A stretch of DNA of 5,101 nucleotides from NCBI GenBank assembly GCA_003131365.1, contig PKVB01000126.1, positions 13,658 through 18,758 on the forward strand. Direction: 5' to 3'. A program made the translations under genes and the position numbers. The number at the start of each line of letters is the position of its first letter. Position 1 is the first letter of the stretch. The notes beneath the pieces are model-generated. The model searched no databases and was not told where the DNA came from. It saw only the letters and a program-made list of their open reading frames with translations. This DNA is from Gemmatimonadota bacterium (lineage in GTDB: Bacteria; Gemmatimonadota; Gemmatimonadetes; Gemmatimonadales; Gemmatimonadaceae). Below are positions 1-4,966 of this stretch, piece after piece.

Positions 1-173
1 GCGGGGACGTCTGCGCGTTTCGCCGAGTCCGAAGTCTGAGCGCCCGCGACGCCAGTCAGGAGCGCTGCGGCGAACGAAGCTGCAACGCCACCGAGGCGCA
101 GCGAGGATAACAACCCGCAACCCATCGTGATACGGTCGGCTGCAATGCGCGCGCGAGGAGTCTCAGCCACCAT
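1..173 (-). CDS. N-terminal part of an exported protein, cut by the window edge
   Basis: Only the first 57 codons are present; the gene runs off the left edge. Translation from the ATG at 173-171 gives a polar, Arg-containing start, then a hydrophobic stretch at about residues 20-43 (small residues plus Leu and Val) ending in Val-Ala-Gly-Ala followed by Gln-Thr-Ser-Asp. This looks like a Sec signal peptide cleaved after the Ala of AGA. The mature protein begins Ser/Asp/Lys-rich, and nothing in the visible part identifies a family. The start is supported by GGAG at 186-183, nine bases upstream. A second ATG at 125-123 would give a more usual signal-peptide length but has no visible Shine-Dalgarno. 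The gene follows the S41-like lipoprotein by 56 bases on the same strand, so it may share its transcript. A 9-bp inverted repeat spans the start codon (see 166-214). Confidence 0.6.
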   Translation of the reverse strand, partial: MVAETPRARIAADRITMGCGLLSSLRLGGVAASFAAALLTGVAGAQTSDSAKRADVP

Positions 174-214
174 GGGGCCTGTCTCCGAGAGGGGGGCTCG
201 AATATCATGGTGGC
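166..214 (-). repeat. 9-bp inverted repeat that could hide a start codon
   Basis: GCCACCATG at 166-174 and CATGGTGGC at 206-214 are perfect inverted copies separated by 31 bases. In the minus-strand RNA the right arm is made first and the left arm contains the AUG at 173-171 of the exported protein, so pairing would bury the start codon. The Shine-Dalgarno at 186-183 would sit in the loop. There is no T-tract after the left arm in the minus-strand direction, so this is not a typical intrinsic terminator. A regulatory role is inference; a 9-bp match could be chance. Confidence 0.4.
183..186 (-). promoter_or_regulatory. Ribosome binding site of the left-edge exported protein
   Basis: GGAG on the minus strand, nine bases before the ATG at 173-171. 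It favours this start over the internal ATG at 125-123, which has no such motif. It lies in the loop of a possible start-codon hairpin. Confidence 0.45.
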
Positions 215-229
215 GGTCGTTTTACGCAA

Positions 230-739
230 TCAAATAATCGACTCTCCTACGAAAACGGGATTCGCGTACCGCTCCAACATTGACGCGGCGTTTTGACCCT
301 GAGAAAAGCTTTCCGGGCCGACGATCACCACAAGTCCGCCGGGCTGAACGAAGCGCTCCCGCGCGAGAACGCCCTTCAGCAGCGGAACAACCAGGAACGC
401 ATCCCCGCCCCGCGTAGACCGAAGGTCGAGCACCAGCCTCGTGGCACCCGCCGAATCTGCACTCGCGAACATCCGCTGCATGAACGAGCTCACCGATTCG
501 ATCCCATCGGACCGAACACGAGTGAACCGGACGCGCACCGTACGATCCGCTGGGGAGATCGAGAACGAGTAGTTCTGTTCCTGCGAGGCATGTGTGGAAA
601 CTTGCTGCCGCGAGAGAGGCGTCACAGGAGTCTCTCCTGAACACGCCGCCATCACCACGAGCAGCATCGGAACCCACGCGCGGCCGGCCAGGTTCTCACG
701 CCGTTCGCGCCGTTGAGTTTTGAATTCAAGGTTTGACAT
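230..739 (-). CDS. Short S41-peptidase-like lipoprotein
   Basis: This 169-residue protein starts at the ATG 739-737, eight bases after the stop of the HEAT gene, so translation may be coupled; no strong Shine-Dalgarno is visible. A basic N-terminus (RRERR at 10-14) is followed by a hydrophobic segment (about 24-32) ending VMAAC, a lipobox-like sequence with Cys33 as the likely lipidation site and Ser at +2. Residues about 68-167 match the core of the S41 (C-terminal processing peptidase-like) fold: LVLDLR (102-107), GGD (111-113), SFSQGQN (144-150) with Ser146 at the place of the usual nucleophile, then VFVGES (162-167). Family members normally continue from VGEPTGG for many residues; here the protein stops two residues after VGES. 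It also lacks the usual large N-terminal region. It could be a minimal non-catalytic binding protein or a decayed gene. The same frame is open upstream to 1105, but that part is antisense-free overlap with the HEAT gene in another frame and is not used. Confidence 0.65.
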   Translation of the reverse strand: MSNLEFKTQRRERRENLAGRAWVPMLLVVMAACSGETPVTPLSRQQVSTHASQEQNYSFSISPADRTVRVRFTRVRSDGIESVSSFMQRMFASADSAGATRLVLDLRSTRGGDAFLVVPLLKGVLARERFVQPGGLVVIVGPESFSQGQNAASMLERYANPVFVGESII

Positions 740-747
740 ACTCAATC

Positions 748-2178
748 TCACGGGAATGGACGCGGACGCGGCCAGGGCCACGGCCACGGGTCGAATGAGC
801 GCGCGCCGGCGATACCGCGTACCGCTGCCTCGCGGATCTGCGGGTCGCTCGAGCTGAGAAGCTGAGTGAGCGTCGTCTGCGAGCTCTCCCCTGATTTCAT
901 AAGCGCGCGAATGAGCCCGCGACGGACGTGATCGTTCTTCTCCGCCTTGAGCGCGTCGCGGATGGCGGGCAGAGCGCCGGAATCCTCGATCTGGCCAAGG
1001 GCCCACGCTGCCTTGAGACGTGTGTCGGCGCTTTCGTCGCTCAATAGTCGGAGCAATCCGGCCGGTGCTTTCGTCCCATTCCCATCCATCTGGCCGATCG
1101 CCCACGCCGCCGTGCCGCGCACGTTCGCGCTGCGGTCAGCCGTGGCGGCACCGAGGATATCGATCGAAGAATGGTCGCCGATATTTCCGAGACCCCACAC
1201 CGCCGTTTCACGCACACGATCTTCGGCGTCACCGCGGATCGCCGCCGCCAGTGCTGCAACGCCACGCCGGTCCTCGATGTTTCCGAGCGCCCACGCGCTC
1301 ATCTCACGCACCCGCGCGTCCGCATCGTGAGCCAGAGTCTCGCTCAGCGCATCGACCGCCTCGCGCGCCTCGAGATTCCCGAGCGCCCACGCTGCGACCC
1401 TGCGCACCGCCGGTGAATTGTCCTGGCGCACCACACGAATCAGGAGTGGAACACTACTCGTCGAGTCCATGTGCCCAACGGCTGCCACAGCAGACAGGCG
1501 CACCTTCTCCGCATCGTCGCCGAAAAGACCGACGAGTGGTTTCAAGGAACGCCCGTTCTCGATCCGCCCGAGTGCCCACGCCGAGTTGGCGCGGACATCG
1601 ATAGAAGGGTCGCGCAGAGTGCGAATGAGTGGATCGACACCGCCCTGGGCCTCTACGAGTCCGAGGCCGAGCGCGGCTACTGACCGCAGCGCCGGATCGG
1701 TCGAGCCGAGTCGCGTCACCAGCTCGCCCCCCACCGACTCCGCCTTCTGCGTTCCAATGAGGCGAACCGACAGCTCGCGCACGCACGCGTCATCAGACGA
1801 TAATCCCGACAGCAGACGTTGAATGTCCGCAGCCGGCATCGCGTCCGACTCATAGTCATCATTGCCCGTCGATACGCCTGCGGGTGAGAGCGGAGTAGCT
1901 GGCGCGTCGCTCCCGCCGCCCCATTCCCAGCCGCGAACAGCCTGGGATGCGAGGAGACAGATTGCCGGCGGCGCACCCCGCGCGGCGGTCAGCAACGCGG
2001 CGACATCGATCGGCGGACCGCGGTGACGGCCTTGATCGAACACGCGCACGAAATGTTGAGTACGCACCTGAGCGAACGCGTTTGCGTCGCCGGTTGTCGC
2101 GCTGTTGGCAACAGCGGGCACGCCGTTCAATGTTGAGAAGGCAAATGTCGCTACCGCCAATCCAATTATTCGCTGCAT
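748..2178 (-). CDS. Secreted HEAT-repeat protein
   Basis: This 476-residue protein is built almost wholly of HEAT repeats. The ATG at 2178-2176 is preferred because GGAG (2187-2184) lies five bases upstream and the product then begins MQRIIGLAVATFAF, a classic signal peptide with a likely cut after Ala24 (PAVA/NS). An in-frame ATG at 2193 is possible but weaker. Residues about 25-115 are a Gly/Asp-rich region without a recognised fold. From about 117 to 457 come repeats of 31-33 residues with the pattern VRxxAxWALG; the helix-marking Trp residues are at 201, 264, 296, 328, 359 and 392. The C-terminus is PWPWPWPRPRPFP, almost the same as the tail of the neighbouring M56 protein. HEAT solenoids usually bind proteins, so a periplasmic binding partner is likely, but none can be named. 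The gene lies past the terminator that follows the M56 gene and has its own copy of the putative BlaI operator upstream, so it is probably a second unit of the same regulon. Confidence 0.85.
   Translation of the reverse strand: MQRIIGLAVATFAFSTLNGVPAVANSATTGDANAFAQVRTQHFVRVFDQGRHRGPPIDVAALLTAARGAPPAICLLASQAVRGWEWGGGSDAPATPLSPAGVSTGNDDYESDAMPAADIQRLLSGLSSDDACVRELSVRLIGTQKAESVGGELVTRLGSTDPALRSVAALGLGLVEAQGGVDPLIRTLRDPSIDVRANSAWALGRIENGRSLKPLVGLFGDDAEKVRLSAVAAVGHMDSTSSVPLLIRVVRQDNSPAVRRVAAWALGNLEAREAVDALSETLAHDADARVREMSAWALGNIEDRRGVAALAAAIRGDAEDRVRETAVWGLGNIGDHSSIDILGAATADRSANVRGTAAWAIGQMDGNGTKAPAGLLRLLSDESADTRLKAAWALGQIEDSGALPAIRDALKAEKNDHVRRGLIRALMKSGESSQTTLTQLLSSSDPQIREAAVRGIAGARSFDPWPWPWPRPRPFP
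808..1830 (-). repeat. HEAT-repeat array in the secreted protein
   Basis: This stretch encodes about ten tandem helical repeats, period 31-33 residues, with recurring VR-x-x-(A/S)-A-W-A-(L/I)-G. At the DNA level the repeated Ala-Trp-Ala-Leu-Gly codons leave a recurrent plus-strand GCCCACGC motif (for example near 1003, 1101, 1290, 1384 and 1574). The repeats closely resemble those of the M56 neighbour at 2341-2994. Confidence 0.75.
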
Positions 2179-2183
2179 GATTA

Positions 2184-2187
2184 CTCC
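2184..2187 (-). promoter_or_regulatory. Ribosome binding site deciding the HEAT-protein start
   Basis: GGAG on the minus strand, five bases before the ATG at 2178-2176. It lies inside the coding sequence if the upstream ATG at 2193 were used, and it makes the shorter form with the cleaner signal peptide the better call. Confidence 0.6.
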
Positions 2188-2218
2188 GTTCATGGTGCCC
2201 GCCTATCGTGCGGGGTAG

Positions 2219-2232
2219 GTTGAAAAATCAGC
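2219..2232. promoter_or_regulatory. Putative BlaI-type operator upstream of the HEAT gene
   Basis: GTTGAAAAATCAGC is an inverted repeat (GTTGA / TCAGC, one mismatch) around an AAAA centre. It differs at one position from the copy at 4895-4908 in front of the repressor gene. It sits 40 bases before the HEAT start and just beyond the terminator, where a promoter for the HEAT unit would be expected. No convincing -35/-10 pair was found; the best -35 is TTGGAC at 2244-2239. Binding by the neighbouring repressor is inferred from the shared sequence. Confidence 0.6.
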
Positions 2233-2242
2233 ACTAAGGTCC

Positions 2243-2275
2243 AAAAGAGAGGGCGCTTATCTCAGCGCCCTCTCC
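2243..2275 (-). terminator. Intrinsic terminator of the blaI-blaR1 unit
   Basis: GAGAGGGCGC at 2247-2256 and GCGCCCTCTC at 2265-2274 form a perfect 10-bp stem with an 8-base loop. On the minus strand the stem is followed at once by TTTT (2246-2243). It begins only a few bases after the stop codon of the M56 gene. The U-tract is short, so read-through is possible. Confidence 0.8.
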
Positions 2276-2280
2276 GATTC

Positions 2281-4416
2281 TCAATCCGGAAAGGGGCGCG
2301 GCTCGGGCCAGGGGCGAGGCCACGGACCGGTGGCGTTTCCCCCCGCCAGCGCCTTGACCGCGATGGTTCTGATCTCCGGATCCTTGGACTCGAGCAATCC
2401 CTTGAGCGCGTCCACGGACCTTTCTCCGACCGCGGCAAGCGCGCGGATGTAATCGATCTGCAGCTCCTTGTCCGGCTCGCGCGCGAGGGCCGCTTCAAGC
2501 GCAGGTATGGAAGCGGGATCCTCGATCTCGTACAGCACCCACGCCGCCAGCTCGCGCAACTCGGGATCCTTCTCGCTCAACATCGCGATGACCTTGGGTG
2601 GCGCCTGCTTCAGGTCCGAGTTGCCGAGCGCCCACAAAGCGCGCTTCCGAACCTCCGGACTGGCGTCGGATAGCGCCGCGGAAAGCGCATCTGCCGACGA
2701 TCTATCACCGACGTTGCCGAGCGCCCATGCCGCGGTCGCGCGAACCTGGGTGGTGGCATCCGTCCGCAGCGCCGCGGACAATGCCTCCACCGCTATCGAT
2801 CTGTGATCGCCTTCCGCCAACGCCCACGCAGCCATCTCCCTTACAGTGGGATCAGCGTCGTGGCGAAGCGCATTGGCGAGAGCGTCCGCCGCGATCTGTG
2901 AGTCCGCGTACTCGGCCAGGCCCCACGCGGCAATTCTCCGCAGGCTCGCGCTCGTATCGGTCGCGAGGATTTTGGCGAGAAGAGCCGGACGCTCATCGCT
3001 ATCGTTGCCCGCCTTCGCACCGCCCTGATGTATCAGCTGGACCAGCGCGCGGGACGCGGCCGAGGTACCTAGCTGAACCGCCTGGTCGACGATCTTTCCG
3101 AAGTCTTGTTGGATTCGACTGCTCGTCTGCGTGTTTGTAATCGTCTGCGTGTTCTGATTCATCACCGTCTCGGTCTTCTGATGGATCTTCGAGCCGTCGA
3201 TGATCTCGCGCGAATCGGGATATCCCTTCACGTCCGACTTCTGCGAATTCAGCAGCTCGATTCCCTGCGTGCGCTCTCCCTGTGCGGACACCCCGGGCGA
3301 CTGGGTTGCAGCTGATGTGCGCGGCGCAGGCGCCGCTGCACCCACCACTATAGAGATGAGCGCCAGCGATCCGATCAGCGCCGCCGATTGTTTGCGGCTC
3401 GGGCTCGAGTGACGAAGCTCCGGGTCGAGGATCGCGAGCATGCGCCCCTCGAACTCCTTGCGCCGCGCCATCGCGAGCGCCACCGATGGCGTCGAATCGC
3501 GTCTCACGCTCGTGACGATATCCAGCAGATGTTCGGCATAGTCGGTCGCGCGCGCGCCGCAGGCGAGTGCGAGATCGTCGCACGCCCGCTCGCTCTCGGA
3601 GCGTAGCTGTTTCGCGGCTGTCCAGACGAGCGGATGAAACCAATAGATAGCGCAGGCCAGACGGCCGAGCGTGTGTCCGACGAGATCGTGACGACGGACG
3701 TGCGCCAGCTCGTGGAGCAGCACTGCGCGCCGGCGGTCGAGCGACCACGAGTCGCACTCCGCTGGAAGAACGATGGTGGCTTTGAAAACCCCGCATGCAA
3801 ATGGCATCTTCGCGTCTTCACTGCGAAGCAGTCTTGGCGGTTCGTCGAGCGCCAGCCTGTCCGACACCTCAAAGAGCGGCGTTAGCCAGTCTTCGGTGTC
3901 GAGCGCACGGGCGCGATTCACGATCCGGTGAACCATTAGCGTCGCATAGCCGAGCGACACGGCGATCGCGAGAAGAACGGCTGCCCAGATGAGGAAGACG
4001 ATGGAGAGGCCGCTCAGCACCGGCGAGCCGGCGATCTCAGCTCCGAACGAGGTCGCTGGTGCAGCCTCGCTCTTTGAACCGACGGGCGTGGTAACGCCCT
4101 CGTTGTCGATTTTGCCAGCGGGCTTGGTCGAGACTGCCGCGGGATTTGACGGTGCTACAGCCGGCGCCGACTTGGACGTCGGCGGCAGAACTCTGATTGG
4201 AATCGGGGCCCACGCCGCGAGCGCCGGCGCCAGCAACAGCGCGGCGAGCGTGACCAGCCACACCAGGTGACGAGCGCCAGCTGAAGTGCGCTGCATGGTG
4301 AGCGTGATTCCGAGTGCAACCAGAAGAATGAGAGTCGCCTTCGCCAGCAGCAGCAGCATCGAGATGCTGGAGCCGCTGAGTCCGCCGCTAATAGTCGAGA
4401 AGATTGTCGAGATCAT
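2281..4416 (-). CDS. BlaR1-like M56 membrane metallopeptidase with a HEAT-repeat sensor domain
   Basis: This 711-residue protein is the signal-transducing partner expected beside a BlaI repressor. Likely membrane helices lie at about 18-40, 50-69, 134-161 and 344-363. The cytoplasmic zinc-protease domain carries HELAH (His235, Glu236, His239) and the ExxCD motif with Glu276 and Asp280, both typical of M56; FACGVFKATIVLP (206-218) is the usual M56 strand before it. In classical BlaR1/MecR1 the region after the last helix is a penicillin-binding domain. Here residues 364-470 are a Gln/Thr/Asn-rich linker and 475-692 are about seven HEAT repeats (Trp at 498, 531, 564, 595 and 626), ending PWPRPWPEPRPFPD. 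No SxxK or KTG penicillin-binding motif is seen there. By family topology the HEAT part should be periplasmic. The ATG at 4416 lies five bases after the blaI stop, with GGGAG (4430-4426) overlapping that stop, so the two genes form an operon. The signal sensed is unknown. Confidence 0.9.
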   Translation of the reverse strand: MISTIFSTISGGLSGSSISMLLLLAKATLILLVALGITLTMQRTSAGARHLVWLVTLAALLLAPALAAWAPIPIRVLPPTSKSAPAVAPSNPAAVSTKPAGKIDNEGVTTPVGSKSEAAPATSFGAEIAGSPVLSGLSIVFLIWAAVLLAIAVSLGYATLMVHRIVNRARALDTEDWLTPLFEVSDRLALDEPPRLLRSEDAKMPFACGVFKATIVLPAECDSWSLDRRRAVLLHELAHVRRHDLVGHTLGRLACAIYWFHPLVWTAAKQLRSESERACDDLALACGARATDYAEHLLDIVTSVRRDSTPSVALAMARRKEFEGRMLAILDPELRHSSPSRKQSAALIGSLALISIVVGAAAPAPRTSAATQSPGVSAQGERTQGIELLNSQKSDVKGYPDSREIIDGSKIHQKTETVMNQNTQTITNTQTSSRIQQDFGKIVDQAVQLGTSAASRALVQLIHQGGAKAGNDSDERPALLAKILATDTSASLRRIAAWGLAEYADSQIAADALANALRHDADPTVREMAAWALAEGDHRSIAVEALSAALRTDATTQVRATAAWALGNVGDRSSADALSAALSDASPEVRKRALWALGNSDLKQAPPKVIAMLSEKDPELRELAAWVLYEIEDPASIPALEAALAREPDKELQIDYIRALAAVGERSVDALKGLLESKDPEIRTIAVKALAGGNATGPWPRPWPEPRPFPD
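2341..2994 (-). repeat. HEAT-repeat array forming the sensor part of the M56 protein
   Basis: This encodes residues about 475-692: repeats of 31-33 residues with the pattern VR-x-x-A-A-W-A-L-(A/G). They are similar in sequence, not just in fold, to the repeats of the secreted HEAT protein (compare VREMAAWALAEGDHRS with VREMSAWALGNIEDRR). A duplication between the two genes is likely. Confidence 0.75.
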
Positions 4417-4421
4417 GGGCG

Positions 4422-4850
4422 TTATCTCCCGCTCTGCCGCGCGCGGCGAATGGTGTTGCGGAGCCGCTTGATCTCGGCCTCGCTGAGATCGACGTCCGAC
4501 ATCCGGAGGAGTGCCGTGACAGCCTGTTCAGGGGAGTCGCCGAAGTAGGTGCGGACGACGTGCGCGAGGATGTCTTCGCGCGCGGTCTCGGTCGGCTTGG
4601 CCGGATAGTATATGTAGCGTGGCCCATCCTCACGGTGCTTGATCAATTCCTTCTCGCCGAGGATGCGCAGCACCGAACGCACCGCGGAATACGTCGGCGG
4701 ATCGGGGAGATCGGTCATGATCTCGGCCACGGTCGCGCCGGTGCGCCGGTGGAGGATGTCCATCACCTGACTCTCGCGCCGGGAGAGTCCGGCGGCGGCG
4801 GTGGAGCTCGATGTAGCGTCGGATTTGTTGGGCATCAGCGTGGCAGCCAT
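4422..4850 (-). CDS. blaI: BlaI/MecI/CopY-family transcriptional repressor
   Basis: This 142-residue protein has the size and layout of BlaI/MecI repressors. After a Ser/Thr/Ala-rich leader, residues 22-30 (LSRRESQVM) open the winged helix; the likely recognition helix is about 53-70 (TYSAVRSVLRILGEKELI) and the wing is about 72-83 (HREDGPRYIYYP). The C-terminal half (about 90-138) should form the dimer domain that M56 proteases cleave in the classical systems. The ATG at 4850 is chosen, though its Shine-Dalgarno is weak (AGGCGA). The frame is open to an ATG at 4928, but that codon lies inside the operator and promoter, upstream of the expected transcript start. A later ATG at 4835 has no better ribosome site. 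It is followed after five bases by the M56 gene. It probably represses itself through the palindromes at 4895-4930. The symbol is used in the family sense; there is no sign of a beta-lactamase gene here. Confidence 0.88.
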   Translation of the reverse strand: MAATLMPNKSDATSSSTAAAGLSRRESQVMDILHRRTGATVAEIMTDLPDPPTYSAVRSVLRILGEKELIKHREDGPRYIYYPAKPTETAREDILAHVVRTYFGDSPEQAVTALLRMSDVDLSEAEIKRLRNTIRRARQSGR

Positions 4851-4894
4851 GGGTAGATCGCCTGAGGGTCCGGAAAGCCCGACCCAGTTGGTGT

Positions 4895-4908
4895 GTTGAA
4901 AAATCAAC
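4895..4908. promoter_or_regulatory. Putative operator O1 of the repressor
   Basis: GTTGAAAAATCAAC is a perfect 5-bp inverted repeat (GTTGA / TCAAC) around AAAA. It lies 44 bases before the blaI start. It does not contain the TACA/TGTA core known for staphylococcal BlaI/MecI operators, so the recognition sequence appears to be different in this system. Confidence 0.65.
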
Positions 4909-4924
4909 CTTACATGCTGAAAAT
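4896..4924 (+). promoter_or_regulatory. Possible divergent promoter overlapping both operators
   Basis: On the plus strand TTGAAA (4896-4901) and GAAAAT (4919-4924) are 17 bases apart. They match five and four of six consensus positions and lie within O1 and O2. If real, it would drive the rightward gene and be repressed with blaI. The bases also belong to the A-rich palindrome centres, so the match may be incidental. Confidence 0.25.
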
Positions 4925-4930
4925 TCAACA
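4915..4930. promoter_or_regulatory. Putative operator O2 of the repressor
   Basis: TGCTGAAAATTCAACA is a 6-bp inverted repeat with one mismatched pair around AAAT, clearly related to O1. Its centre is 21 bp from that of O1, two turns of the helix, so two dimers would sit on the same face. It overlaps the place of the -10 element of the blaI promoter. Confidence 0.65.
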
Positions 4931-4948
4931 GTGGCGCCAGTTTGTCAA
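4920..4948 (-). promoter_or_regulatory. Probable promoter of the blaI-blaR1 operon
   Basis: A perfect TTGACA lies at 4948-4943 on the minus strand. Seventeen bases on is AATTTT (4925-4920), a weak -10 hexamer that falls inside O2. A transcript start near 4913 would give a leader of about 60 bases to the ATG at 4850. The -35 is convincing; the -10 is not certain. Confidence 0.5.
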
Positions 4949-4966
4949 GAGGGAAGTTTTAGAGGC

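Noticed and set aside
222..677. Minus-strand frame of 151 residues overlapping the S41-like gene
   Set aside because: It is Arg/Gly/Cys-rich with no known motif, while the alternative frame gives a lipobox and S41 motifs.
719..730. TTGAATTCAA palindrome as a further operator
   Set aside because: It has a 2-base centre instead of 4, lies inside the start of the S41-like coding sequence, and lacks the GTTGA half-site.
740..1105. Upstream extension of the S41-like frame on the minus strand, giving a 291-residue protein
   Set aside because: It overlaps the HEAT gene in another frame, is Arg-rich and without a recognisable pattern, and would bury the lipoprotein signal. The ATG at 739 directly after the HEAT stop fits much better.
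1020..1604. Long plus-strand open frame opposite the HEAT gene (also those at 1418-1822 and 2598-3140)
   Set aside because: These are Arg/Pro/Ser-rich shadows of the repetitive GC-rich HEAT codons with no domain pattern; the minus-strand proteins explain the sequence.
2281..4416. Classical beta-lactam sensor BlaR1/MecR1 with resistance function
   Set aside because: The C-terminus has HEAT repeats and no penicillin-binding motifs, and no beta-lactamase or PBP2a-like gene is in the window.
4851..4928. Longer N-terminus of the BlaI repressor from the ATG at 4928
   Set aside because: The start lies inside operator O2 and the presumed -10, before the expected transcript start, and the added residues do not fit the family.
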